The notes beneath the pieces were generated by a model that saw only the letters and a list, made by a program, of their open reading frames with translations, made no database searches and was not told the DNA's origin. Positions 16,200-26,202 of a stretch of 64,000 bases of DNA are shown here, one piece after another. Both the position numbers and the translations under genes were made by a program. The stretch lies in NCBI RefSeq assembly GCF_900631955.1, contig NZ_UZWD01000031.1, positions 1 through 64,000 on the forward strand. The letters are read 5' to 3'. The stretch comes from Devosia equisanguinis (lineage in GTDB: Bacteria > Pseudomonadota > Alphaproteobacteria > Rhizobiales > Devosiaceae). Each line of letters opens with the position of its first letter. The stretch's first letter is position 1.

Positions 16200-16350
16200 C
16201 GCTGAGGCTTCGGCTCCTGCTCTCCCTCCCCCTTCTACAGGAGGAGGTTAGGTGGGGGTGCTGCAGGTTCAGCAGACTCCAATCAGCGAACGAATTCCTG
16301 GCTGTTTCAGCACCCCCACCCTCGTTCCCTGCCCTCAAGGGGGAGGAGGC
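16200..16350. repeat. inverted pair of CTCCCCC/GGGGGAG-type palindromes
   Basis: The left half, about 16210-16262, ends GTGGGGGTGCTGCAG. The right half, about 16306-16347, starts CAGCACCCCCAC. They are approximate reverse complements of each other, and each carries a C-run and a G-run able to pair. No gene lies between 15987 and 16554. Confidence 0.6.
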
Positions 16351-16384
16351 GCAAGAGCCCTGACACTGGTTATCAATGCGCCCA

Positions 16385-16510
16385 ACTAAACACCCACCCA
16401 CACACAGATCGTCACCCTCGGGCCTGACCCGAGGGCTCTTCACTTGGCGATCGCGTGGATGAGAAAAGTGCCCTCGGGTCTTCGCCCGAGGGTGACGAGC
16501 GGTGGGTGGT
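16385..16510. repeat. inverted pair of CCTCGGG/CCCGAGG palindromes
   Basis: Left unit GTCACCCTCGGG..CCCGAGGGC (16411-16436) and right unit GCCCTCGGG..CCCGAGGGTGAC (16470-16495) are reverse complements in most positions, each itself a hairpin. CCCACC-type flanks stand outside. The same design recurs at 23551-24030, 41695-41780 and 58558-58663. Confidence 0.75.
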
Positions 16511-16554
16511 CGAGGTCGGTGAGCGATGGACCAATAGAACCCAGCTCCTCGCCC

Positions 16555-17361
16555 CTATGCCAAATCCACGCCAAACCGTTGGCACAACGTGTCGAGGGCG
16601 CTGCCGGCTTCCGGCCTGGGCATGTCAGCGCGACCGCGCTGGGTGATCTGGCTGCGCCAGACATGGATGGCGCGGGTGTCGGGAGCAAGGAAGGTGTCGA
16701 TGCTGCTGCCCGCCTTGAGCAGGCTGGGCACGGCTTCATAGGGCACCGGGTAAAACACCGTGCTGGGCAGGATCGGGCTGATGCCCAGCACGCGGCAATA
16801 ATGGGTCAGCGCGAAGGGGCCGGTGGCGCCATATTGCATGTCTTCGGGTTTCACCCGCTGGCCGGCCAGCCGGCGCAATGCGACTTCGAGGCGGCGAAAG
16901 GGCGGCAGATGCGGTTCGAACAGCGGCCGCTTGTCCTGGGTGAAGATCGACAGCATAGCCGCGAGCAGAGGGCTATCCGGGGGGATGCGCAGCACCGCGC
17001 CATTGATCGAGCCGGGCCGCTCATAGCTGACGATGAGCGGCGGCAAATCGGTCAGCGGCTTGAGGCAAATGACGTCGAGATCGGCCCAGATGCCGCGCTG
17101 TTCGGCCATGAGACTGGCGCGGAAATAGTCGGAGAATACGCCGGGCGTGCCGCGACCCTTGTAGAAGACCAGCTTGTCGCGCGGCAGCACTTCGGCGGCG
17201 TCGCGCTGCACCACGCCCTCGGGCAGGCCGGCGACGCCCTCATAGCTATAGACCTCGACGCGGTGGCCGGCGGCGAGAAAGCTGGCCGCTGAAAGGCGCT
17301 CAAGCCAGGAGGCGGGACCATGCCAGAAGGTCGCAATAACGGGTAGCACCAGACACCCCAC
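16555..17361 (-). CDS. sugar transferase-like protein with DXD motif
   Basis: A 268-residue protein resembling glycosyltransferases of the Gly_transf_sug/capsule synthesis type. The key segment FSDYFRASLMAEQRGIWADLDV contains the family hallmark (short chain of residues leading to a DXD-like DLD that binds the sugar nucleotide and metal). FWHG near the N-terminus fits the nucleotide-binding start. There is no signal peptide. The start is uncertain: GTG 17361 or GTG 17349, neither with a strong binding site. Acceptor and donor unknown. Confidence 0.65.
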   Translation of the reverse strand: MGCLVLPVIATFWHGPASWLERLSAASFLAAGHRVEVYSYEGVAGLPEGVVQRDAAEVLPRDKLVFYKGRGTPGVFSDYFRASLMAEQRGIWADLDVICLKPLTDLPPLIVSYERPGSINGAVLRIPPDSPLLAAMLSIFTQDKRPLFEPHLPPFRRLEVALRRLAGQRVKPEDMQYGATGPFALTHYCRVLGISPILPSTVFYPVPYEAVPSLLKAGSSIDTFLAPDTRAIHVWRSQITQRGRADMPRPEAGSALDTLCQRFGVDLA

Positions 17362-17427
17362 GGGAAACGATGTGGGCGTTCAATGCCATCGCTATGCCGG
17401 GAGCACAAGGTGCCCCCGCCCGTCGCA

Positions 17428-18558
17428 TCAGGCGCTGACCGCTTCGCGTTCGCTGCGCGCGGTCTTCTTGCGGAAGGAATGGGCGCGCCACAGTTCGAAA
17501 ATGTTTACCGCCTCTTCCACGTCGAGGGCCTTGAAGCGCGACTGCACCATCTGCTTGTCGCTCTCGGTTGGCAGGTCGCGCCAGGGCAGGGTCGCGACGA
17601 TGGCGTCGAACAGGTCAGGCCCGATGCGGCTGGCGCGCAACGCGACGGTGATGGCGACATAGTCCTGGCTGGCGAGCCACTTGACCACGATTTCGGGGGC
17701 CACGCGCAGCATCACCGCAATGGTGGCAGCGGCATGGTGGCCATAGCCGAAACGGGCGAAACGGGTCAGCGCGCGTTCGTTGAGCTGGCGGCGGTCCTCG
17801 AGGCCCTTGACCTGATTATAGGCGACTTTCCATTCCTGCGCGTTGAAGCCGGCGCGGTTGCGCATGCGGTTATAGATGACCGCATTGAGCTTGCCGGCGG
17901 TGACCGGATCGACCGCCGGGGCGGTTGTGCCGAGCGATTGCAGCACCTTGTCGGCCACCGCGTCGATCTCGTCGCGCAGCGATTTCCAGTCGATATCGGA
18001 GCGACCGCGCAGGTCGGCGGCGATCTCGCTGTCGCTCTTGGCGCGCTTGACCAGCTGGGTCAGAGTGGCGCGATCGAACTCGGCTTTGGGATTGCGCACC
18101 AGCTGCACCACCGAGGGCGTCTCGCCATGGCTGACAATGGCCTCGCCGACGCGTTCATGCACCACAGCGCGCTTGGCGATGGCGATGCGATGATCTTCGG
18201 TATGGCGGGCGACGATGTCGATGAGATCGTCGTCGGAAAGCACGGCGGAAAATTCGAGCAGCGGGCGGGCCACTTCGATCACGTCGCTGGCGAGGCGCAA
18301 CACCACAGTGCCCGGAGCGCGATCGAGCGGGGCAAGGATTTTGGCCACATGCGCCCGCGCCTCGACCTCGACCAGCGCGGCGAGCTGGCACAGCGCCTCG
18401 TCATACTGGGCGACCTGGTCGTCGTCGCAATGGGCGGACACGAAGCTGAAGAGTTGCGCCATATTGCGGAACAGCTGTTCGCGCTCGGCGGCACTGCCAT
18501 CGCCATTGAGTACGCGGAAACTGGCAAACGCCCGGTGGCCTTCAACAAATTCGGTCAT
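17428..18558 (-). CDS. DUF2336 domain protein
   Basis: A 376-residue protein of the alphaproteobacterial DUF2336 family, seen in its helical repeat-like body (LRLASDVIEVARPLLEFSAV, LSDDDLIDIVARHT, RIAIAKRAVVHERVGEAIV). The function of the family is not established. No membrane segments. It lies between the transferase-like gene and katG on the same strand, but the katG terminator at 18725 separates it from katG. Confidence 0.75.
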   Translation of the reverse strand: MTEFVEGHRAFASFRVLNGDGSAAEREQLFRNMAQLFSFVSAHCDDDQVAQYDEALCQLAALVEVEARAHVAKILAPLDRAPGTVVLRLASDVIEVARPLLEFSAVLSDDDLIDIVARHTEDHRIAIAKRAVVHERVGEAIVSHGETPSVVQLVRNPKAEFDRATLTQLVKRAKSDSEIAADLRGRSDIDWKSLRDEIDAVADKVLQSLGTTAPAVDPVTAGKLNAVIYNRMRNRAGFNAQEWKVAYNQVKGLEDRRQLNERALTRFARFGYGHHAAATIAVMLRVAPEIVVKWLASQDYVAITVALRASRIGPDLFDAIVATLPWRDLPTESDKQMVQSRFKALDVEEAVNIFELWRAHSFRKKTARSEREAVSA

Positions 18559-18724
18559 AGGCAGGTTTCTCTTAAGGTGGGTGCCAACGGAACGCCACTG
18601 TGAAGGCTCACCTGCTTGAAGCCTCTGAAAACGACGGGGATGATTTGATTAAAATGCGATGGGACGGTGGGACACGGCTGCTTCCGCACTCACCGGTGAA
18701 AAGCTCTAGAAGGCCAACAGCGCA

Positions 18725-18753
18725 TAAAAAAACCCGGGAGAGTTCTCCCGGGG
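18725..18753 (-). terminator. intrinsic terminator of katG
   Basis: Nine-base arms 18733-18741 and 18744-18752 (CCCGGGAGA/TCTCCCGGG) are followed, reading the minus strand, by a run of seven T. It lies just past the katG stop at 18784. Confidence 0.85.
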
Positions 18754-18783
18754 CAACGCTTTGGAGGCGTTGAGGCCAAGCGC

Positions 18784-20985
<2,202 letters not shown>

Positions 20986-21016
20986 TTATAGGCAGGTGAC
21001 AAGCATTAGGCCAATC

Positions 21017-21050
21017 GATAATTCTTCCTATATCGATAGGACAAACTTAT
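21017..21050. promoter_or_regulatory. probable OxyR operator between katG and oxyR
   Basis: Two 15-bp modules of ATAG-N7-CTAT type are visible: GATA-N7-CTAT at 21017-21031 and ATAG-N7-TTAT at 21036-21050. The spacer is 4 bp where the E. coli consensus has 7. An ATCGATA/TATCGAT inverted repeat (21014-21020 and 21031-21037) underlies them. The second module abuts the oxyR ATG at 21052, which suggests autorepression as well as katG activation. Confidence 0.6.
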
Positions 21051-21051
21051 C

Positions 21052-21981
21052 ATGACAATCTCGCTCAAACAGATGCGCTACGCCTTGGCCGTGGCCAAGG
21101 CTGGCCATTTCGGCCGCGCCGCCGACGCCTGCGCCGTGTCGCAGCCGGCTTTGTCGCAGCAGATTCTGGCACTGGAGCAAATCTGTGGCGCCGCCTTGTT
21201 CGATCGCCACAAGAATGGCGTGCGCACCACCCCGTTCGGCCGCGAATTCCTGGCGTTGGCGCAGGAGGCGATCAAGAGCGCCGAGGCGGTGGATGCCTTC
21301 GCCCAGGCGCAACAAGGCCTGCCACGGCGCGCAGTGCGCTTCGGGCTGATCCCGACGGTCGCGCCCTATCTCCTGCCCGAAATCTTCCCGGCCCTGACCC
21401 GCGGCCTGCCGGAATTGCGCTTCACGGTCAGCGAAAGCCGCACCGAGGCGCTGCTCGCCGGGCTCGAGGATGGCGGCCTCGACATCGCGCTGATCGCCAC
21501 CGAACCGCCCCATCATGGACCCCGTCTTTGCGTCGCGCCGCTGTTCGACGATCCCTTCGTGCTGGCAACGCCACGCAGCGAAGCGACAACAGGCCCGGTA
21601 TCGCTGGGCGAACTGGCGCCCGAGCGCATCCTCTTGCTCGATGAAGGCCATTGCTTCCGCGACCAGACCATTGCCGCCTGCCAGTTGGATGGCGAACGCA
21701 GCGCCCGCACCTTTGCGGCCACCTCGCTTTCGACCATTGTCGAATTCGTCGCCAATGGTCAGGGGGTCACGCTGTTGCCGCGCATCGCTTTGCGCAAGGA
21801 AGCCAGCGATCCGCGCATTGCTGTGCATATGCTGGACGAAAATGCCCCGGGCCGGCGCTTGCGACTGGTGTGGCGCGAGGCGACGCCCTTTGCCTCAACC
21901 TTCAACCAGATCGCCGACGTGATCCGCGGCACGCGCCCGGCTGCGCTGACGGAAACTGTCATAGGTGAACACCGCCAGTGA
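21052..21981 (+). CDS. oxyR: hydrogen peroxide-responsive regulator OxyR
   Basis: LysR-type regulator of 309 residues. The HTH is at residues ~5-60 (FGRAADACAVSQPALSQQI). The redox switch is clear: LLDEGHCFRDQTIAAC puts Cys201 and Cys210 nine apart, as Cys199 and Cys208 in E. coli OxyR. It senses peroxide by forming this disulfide and should activate the divergent katG. The last ~29 codons overlap the convergent rarD gene on the other strand. Confidence 0.93.
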   Translation: MTISLKQMRYALAVAKAGHFGRAADACAVSQPALSQQILALEQICGAALFDRHKNGVRTTPFGREFLALAQEAIKSAEAVDAFAQAQQGLPRRAVRFGLIPTVAPYLLPEIFPALTRGLPELRFTVSESRTEALLAGLEDGGLDIALIATEPPHHGPRLCVAPLFDDPFVLATPRSEATTGPVSLGELAPERILLLDEGHCFRDQTIAACQLDGERSARTFAATSLSTIVEFVANGQGVTLLPRIALRKEASDPRIAVHMLDENAPGRRLRLVWREATPFASTFNQIADVIRGTRPAALTETVIGEHRQ

Positions 21982-22860
21982 TAGCCAGATCAGGGCGAAG
22001 CTGACCAGGCGAACCGTGTTGAGCTGCTCGCCGAACATGAAGATGGCGAGCAGGAACTGGATGGACGGCGCCAGATATTGCAGCATGCCGATGGTGGTGA
22101 GGCGCAGCCGGCGCACCCCATAGGCAAAGAGCAGCAGTGGCACGGCGGTCGCCGGTCCGGTGAGCATCAACAGTGCCATCATGCCCGGATCGGCATGCAC
22201 GCCCGGCCCCCTGGTGGCAAAGGTAAAGACCACGAAAGCCAGGGCGAAAGGCGCCACCACCAGGGTTTCGACGAAAAGTCCGGTGGCCGGACCGGTCTTG
22301 GCGGTCTTGCGAATAAAGCCATAGAAGCCGAAGGAGACTGCCAGGCCCAGCGCGATATAGGGCACGCCGCCCAGGCCAACTGCTTGCAGCAGAATGGCGA
22401 CGACAGCAATGGCGATGGCAATGGTCTGCAGCCGGTTCTGCCGCTCGCCCAGCAACACCATGCCGATGGCGATATTGACCAGCGGATTGATGAAATAGCC
22501 GAAGCTGGCCTGCAGCACCTCACCCACCTCCACTGCCCAGACATAGAGCAGCCAATTGCCGGCCAGCAGTGCCGCCGAAATGGCGATCACGCCCATGCGG
22601 CGCGGATCGCGCAGAATGCCGATAATTTCCGGATAGAGCCTGGAAAACAGGGCCACCACCGCCATGAGCAGCAGCGACCACAATGTGCGCTCGGCCACGA
22701 TCAACACGGCGCCGGCTGGCTCCAGCAGGCGGAAGAGAATGGGCAGGAAACCCCAGAGCAGATAGGCGCAAAGCGCGGCGACGACACCATTGCGGCTCTC
22801 GACGCTTTCGGCCGAAGGCGCCGATGGCGTGTGGCCGGGGCTCTGTGCGGAACGGGTCAT
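21895..22860 (-). CDS. rarD: EamA-family transporter RarD
   Basis: Inner-membrane protein of 321 residues with about ten hydrophobic spans and two EamA halves. The N-terminal half carries the RarD pattern (CAYLLWGFLPILFRLL, ERTLWSLLL, NWLLYVWAV, SFGYFINPLVN), and the C-terminal half PLLLFAYGVRRLRL and QYLAPSIQFLLAI. Transported substrate unknown. ATG 22860 is chosen because GGAG sits 6 bases before it; a GTG four codons upstream lacks one. Its 3' end overlaps oxyR by 87 bp in convergent orientation. Confidence 0.88.
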   Translation of the reverse strand: MTRSAQSPGHTPSAPSAESVESRNGVVAALCAYLLWGFLPILFRLLEPAGAVLIVAERTLWSLLLMAVVALFSRLYPEIIGILRDPRRMGVIAISAALLAGNWLLYVWAVEVGEVLQASFGYFINPLVNIAIGMVLLGERQNRLQTIAIAIAVVAILLQAVGLGGVPYIALGLAVSFGFYGFIRKTAKTGPATGLFVETLVVAPFALAFVVFTFATRGPGVHADPGMMALLMLTGPATAVPLLLFAYGVRRLRLTTIGMLQYLAPSIQFLLAIFMFGEQLNTVRLVSFALIWLSLAVFTYDSFRQRSRARAADHVGDLVEG

Positions 22861-22930
22861 GATGGGCTCCACGCCGCGATGGGCGTGTGTCGGCTCTAGC
22901 AGTGTCGTGGTGCTGCGACAAATCAGACTT

Positions 22931-22946
22931 TGTGATCTCGATCACT
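22931..22946. promoter_or_regulatory. CRP/FNR-family binding site candidate
   Basis: TGTGATCTCGATCACT fits TGTGA-N6-TCACA with one mismatch and also contains TGAT-N4-ATCA. It lies between divergent rarD (start 22860) and the host-attachment gene (start 23048), so either could be controlled. Confidence 0.5.
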
Positions 22947-22999
22947 TGTATTGCTGATGGGTGGGGCCAACCTTTTGGTGTGCAAGGCGTTTGACTTAC

Positions 23000-23017
23000 G
23001 AACCGCCGCGGCGGTTC
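23000..23017. promoter_or_regulatory. perfect 18-bp palindrome upstream of the host-attachment gene
   Basis: GAACCGCCGCGGCGGTTC is fully self-complementary. It ends 30 bp before the ATG at 23048. It may be an operator or an mRNA 5' hairpin; no U-run follows. Confidence 0.45.
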
Positions 23018-23047
23018 CGGCCAAATGCACAACAGCAGGAGCAGCAG

Positions 23048-23494
23048 ATGAAAAAGACCGTAACCTGGATCTTGATCGCCGATGGCACGCAGGCCCGCGT
23101 GCTCGAACATAACGGCCCCGGCAAGGGACTGACGGTAATCAATGACCTCGACTGGTCCATCCCGCCGATGCAATCGCAGGATATCGACACAGACCGGCCC
23201 GGCCGCGGCTTCTCGTCAGGCAGCCACCGCAGCGCCATGGAACCCAAGACCGATCCGGCCCAGCACCGCGAAGCCGAATTCGTACGCTCGGTCGCCGAAG
23301 TGCTCGATCGCAAGGCGCAGGACGGTGCCTATGACCGCCTGGTCATCGCCGCCGCCCCCATCGCCCTGGGCAATCTGCGCAAGGTGATGTCCCCCCATGT
23401 CAAAAGGACCGTGGTCGCCGAGCTCGACAAGGACCTCACCAACCTGCCCACCGCCCAGCTCGACAAGCATTTCGACGGCATTATCTCGGTGTAG
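23048..23494 (+). CDS. host attachment family protein (baeRF-like)
   Basis: A 148-residue soluble protein of the bacterial host attachment (AtsE-type, eRF1-related) family. The opening KKTVTWILIADGTQARVLEH and the closing YDRLVIAAAPIALGNLRKVM, then VVAELDKDLTNLP, are characteristic. The family name comes from Agrobacterium plant attachment; the molecular role is not established. ATG 23048 has AGGAG upstream. It may answer to a CRP/FNR-type regulator through the site at 22931. Confidence 0.85.
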   Translation: MKKTVTWILIADGTQARVLEHNGPGKGLTVINDLDWSIPPMQSQDIDTDRPGRGFSSGSHRSAMEPKTDPAQHREAEFVRSVAEVLDRKAQDGAYDRLVIAAAPIALGNLRKVMSPHVKRTVVAELDKDLTNLPTAQLDKHFDGIISV

Positions 23495-23534
23495 GCGCGC
23501 CGGTATTCACACCGGCCCGTCCGGACCACCGGGC

Positions 23535-24030
23535 AGTGCCCAACTCTCCCCCACCCACAGATCGTCACCCTCGGGCGAAGACCCGAGGGCCCTACACTTT
23601 ACCACGCGTTCCCCAATCGCAGCCCCCTCGGGTCAAGCCCGAGGGTGACGCGCGGTGTGTGTGTGCGTGGCAGCTTGGGTAGTGTCACGTGCGCTGCAGC
23701 GATCTCCGCGCCGCCCTCGGGCTCGACCCGAGGGCGTGTCAGCGCATCACCACGCGACACTGGCGCGGGCTGAGATCGGCCCCCGGGTCGAGCCCGAGGG
23801 CGGCATGGTGGATAGGGAACAGCGTGCCAAAAGCACCGGCCCATCTCCCTCCCCCTTGCGGGGAGGGCCGGGGGAGGTGAGAGCCGTGCACCCTTGACGC
23901 TTTCGACTTCCATGCGCAGCCCAACTCTCCCCACCCACCGCTCGTCACCCTCGGGCGAAGACCCGAGGGCGCTTCACTTCACGGCACCACCACCAAGCGC
24001 AGCCCCTCGGCTCAAGCCGGAGGGCGGGGA
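23535..24030. repeat. array of extragenic palindromes, both families
   Basis: The 640 bases from 23495 to 24137 carry no gene. They hold CCTCGGG/CCCGAGG units at about 23566-23590, 23624-23652, 23713-23736, 23777-23803 and 23944-23970, plus a decayed one near 24002-24028. The first two and the next two are inverted pairs. A CTCCCTCCCCC/GGGGAGGG unit lies at 23847-23880. CCCACC/GGTGTG flanks accompany them. This is the densest patch in the window. Confidence 0.75.
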
Positions 24031-24107
24031 CCGGCTTGCCGCCGCTTGCAACCTGCTCGTCCCGACGCCCCACCGAAAATCCCCCTAGACCTCCCTGAAA
24101 ATAAGAC

Positions 24108-24123
24108 ATAAAGAAATCTTTAT
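24108..24123. promoter_or_regulatory. operator of the ArsR-methyltransferase/metF operon
   Basis: ATAAAGA-AA-TCTTTAT has perfect 7-bp arms and stands out in an AT-rich patch. It ends just before the ribosome binding site AGGTGG (24127) of the regulator gene. ATAAAG-type palindromes are associated with the ArsR-family SAH-responsive regulator SahR in proteobacteria. Autoregulation is the simplest reading. Confidence 0.75.
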
Positions 24124-24137
24124 ATCAGGTGGGTGCG

Positions 24138-25103
24138 ATGCGTGGTTTGAACGATCTGGTGGGGATGCTGAAGGCGGCGGGGGAGAGTACCCGCCTGCGT
24201 CTGCTTGCCCTGCTGGCCGAAGGCGACCATTCGGTCAAGGACCTTACCGAAATCCTCGGGCAGAGCCAGCCGCGCGTCTCGCGCCATCTCAAGCTGCTGG
24301 CCGATGCCGGCCTGATCCGCCGTTATGCCGAGGGCGCCTGGGCCTATTATGGGCTGGCGCCGGCCGGGGAGGGCGGCGATCTCGCGCGCTGGCTTATCGA
24401 TCGGCTCGATCCCTCCGATGCCGCCTATCGCGGCGATCGCACGCGGCAGGCCGAAATCCGCGCCGTGCAACAGGCCGAGGCCGCTGCCTATTTTGCGAAA
24501 GTGGCGGAAAGCTGGGACCTGCTCAAGACCCTCCACGTGCCCGAGGCCGCCGTTGAAGCGGCCGTGCTCGGTGCTTTGGGTGGTCGCCAGGTCGATCTGG
24601 TGATCGATCTGGGCACCGGCACCGGCCGCATGCTCGAAGTCCTCGCGTCGGCCTATAAACGCGGTATCGGTCTCGATTCGAGCCGTGAGATGCTGGCGGT
24701 GGCCCGCGCCAGGCTGGCCTCGGCGGGTCTTGCCCATGCCCAGGTGCGGCTGGCCGACATTGCCGATCTCGACGCTGATATTGGCCTTGCCGATGTCATC
24801 GTCATTCACCAGGTGCTGCATTATTTCGACGATCCCGGCCGCATGCTGGCTCAGGCCCGCAAGCTTTTGAAACCGGGCGGGGAAGTCCTCATCGTCGATT
24901 TTGCGCCACACGATCTCGAATTCCTGCGCTCCGATCATGCCCATCGGCGCCTCGGTCTCTCCCAGGGACAGATGCAGGGTTGGGCCGATGCAGCCGGGCT
25001 CGACGTGCGTTCGGCGCAAGAATTTCCCAGTCACAACCAAGACCGCGGCCTCACCGTGTGCCTCTGGCACCTTGGCGACCGCACCAATACGGATAAAGCC
25101 TGA
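24138..25103 (+). CDS. ArsR-family regulator fused to SAM-dependent methyltransferase (SahR-like)
   Basis: A 321-residue two-domain protein. Residues ~5-85 are an ArsR winged helix (LLALLAEGDHSVKDLTEIL, QSQPRVSRHLKLLADAGLI). Residues ~145-300 are a class I methyltransferase fold with the SAM motif VIDLGTGTGRMLEVL and later VIVIHQVLHYFDDPGRML. It lacks the Cys clusters of metal sensors. Proteins of this build control the methionine cycle, responding to S-adenosylhomocysteine. That fits its 1-bp overlap with metF (TGATG) and the palindromic operator before it. Whether the methyltransferase fold only binds ligand or also catalyses is unknown. ATG 24138 is preferred over GTG 24129 for its binding site. 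Confidence 0.85.
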   Translation: MRGLNDLVGMLKAAGESTRLRLLALLAEGDHSVKDLTEILGQSQPRVSRHLKLLADAGLIRRYAEGAWAYYGLAPAGEGGDLARWLIDRLDPSDAAYRGDRTRQAEIRAVQQAEAAAYFAKVAESWDLLKTLHVPEAAVEAAVLGALGGRQVDLVIDLGTGTGRMLEVLASAYKRGIGLDSSREMLAVARARLASAGLAHAQVRLADIADLDADIGLADVIVIHQVLHYFDDPGRMLAQARKLLKPGGEVLIVDFAPHDLEFLRSDHAHRRLGLSQGQMQGWADAAGLDVRSAQEFPSHNQDRGLTVCLWHLGDRTNTDKA

Positions 25104-25996
25104 TGCTCGATGACAATCTGCGCGCCAGCCGCAAAACGGCCGACCAGCGCCCGCCCTTGCAGCTTTCCTTCGAGTTCTTCCCGCCCAAGACCGACGCCAT
25201 GGAAGAGCGTTTCTGGGAGAGCATTCACAAGCTCGCCCCGCTGCAGCCGCGCTTCGTCTCGGTGACCTATGGCGCTGGCGGCTCGACGCGCGAGCGTACG
25301 TTGCGCATGGTGCGTCGCATTACCGCCGATACAGGCGTGGCTGCCGCCGCGCATCTGACCTGTGTCGGCGCGTCGCGCGACGAAGTTGATGAGGTCGTGC
25401 GCGGCTATCGAGAGGCCGGAGTAAAATCCATCGTCGCCCTGCGCGGCGATCCGCCGGAAGGTGTCGGCCAGCCGTTCACGCCGCATCCGGATGGCTATCG
25501 CAATGCCGCCGACCTCGTGGCCGGCATTCGCCGCATCGGCGATTTCGACATTTCCGTCGCCGCCTATCCGGAAAAGCATCCGCAGAGTGTCGACTGGGAT
25601 GCCGATATCGACAATCTCAAGCGCAAGCTCGATGCCGGCGCCAGTCGCGCCATCACCCAGATGTTCTTCCGCAATGCCGATTACCTTCGCTATCTGGAGC
25701 GGGCGCGCAAGGCGGGGATCACGGCGCCGATCGTGCCGGGTATTCAGCCCATCCACAGTTTTAAGCAGATTTCCGGTTTCGCCGCCCGCTGTGGCGCCTC
25801 CATCCCCGACTGGATGGCCGAGCGCTTTGCCGGCCTCGAGGATGATCCGGAGACCCATGCGCTGGTCGCTGCTGCCGTCGCTGCCGAGCAGGTCACCGAA
25901 CTGCTCGATGAGGGCGTCACCGAATTCCATTTCTACACGCTCAACCGCTCCAATCTGGTGCTGGCGCTGGCCCGATTGCTCGGCCGTCGATCCTAG
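25103..25996 (+). CDS. metF: methylenetetrahydrofolate reductase
   Basis: Flavoenzyme reducing 5,10-methylene-THF to 5-methyl-THF, the methyl donor for methionine synthesis. At 297 residues it is the usual bacterial length. The family pattern is clear: LSFEFFPPKT, VSVTYGAGGSTRERT, HLTCVG, IVALRGDPP, AAYPEKHP, TQMFF and PGIQPI. The start overlaps the stop of the regulator gene, so both are controlled together in response to the methionine cycle. Confidence 0.96.
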   Translation: MLDDNLRASRKTADQRPPLQLSFEFFPPKTDAMEERFWESIHKLAPLQPRFVSVTYGAGGSTRERTLRMVRRITADTGVAAAAHLTCVGASRDEVDEVVRGYREAGVKSIVALRGDPPEGVGQPFTPHPDGYRNAADLVAGIRRIGDFDISVAAYPEKHPQSVDWDADIDNLKRKLDAGASRAITQMFFRNADYLRYLERARKAGITAPIVPGIQPIHSFKQISGFAARCGASIPDWMAERFAGLEDDPETHALVAAAVAAEQVTELLDEGVTEFHFYTLNRSNLVLALARLLGRRS

Positions 25997-25997
25997 A

Positions 25998-26050
25998 GCG
26001 CTTCCAGCAAAAGTGGCGACGGTTTTGCGCTTCGGAGGCGCGACAAAGGT
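25998..26050. repeat. possible dispersed intergenic repeat
   Basis: The segment starting TAGAGCGCTTCCAGCAAAAG and continuing through CGGTTTTGCGCTTCGGAGG resembles short intergenic repeats common in Hyphomicrobiales. No second copy was found in this window, so the assignment rests on general familiarity. Confidence 0.3.
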
Positions 26051-26062
26051 CAGATGCTCACG

Positions 26063-26088
26063 GGATGCTGAACAGCCGTTCAGCATCC
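26063..26088 (+). terminator. hairpin after metF
   Basis: Eleven-base arms 26063-26073 and 26078-26088 pair perfectly around AGCC, followed by ATTCATATT. Probably ends the regulator-metF transcript. Confidence 0.55.
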
Positions 26089-26202
26089 ATTCATATTGCG
26101 GTCAGCTAAATGGGCAGCCATGTCGCAGCCCCTCGTCCAATTCTGGCCACGAAACTGCGCTTTGACGCCCCCAAGGGGCGAATTCAGCGGAATGATGAGC
26201 AC

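Noticed and set aside
17383..18603. A 406-codon plus-strand frame over the DUF2336 gene
   Set aside because: The minus-strand frame has the DUF2336 pattern; the plus one is repetitive shadow sequence.
23535..24030. Possible CRISPR array
   Set aside because: The repeated units are palindromic, unevenly spaced and inverted, and no cas gene is present.
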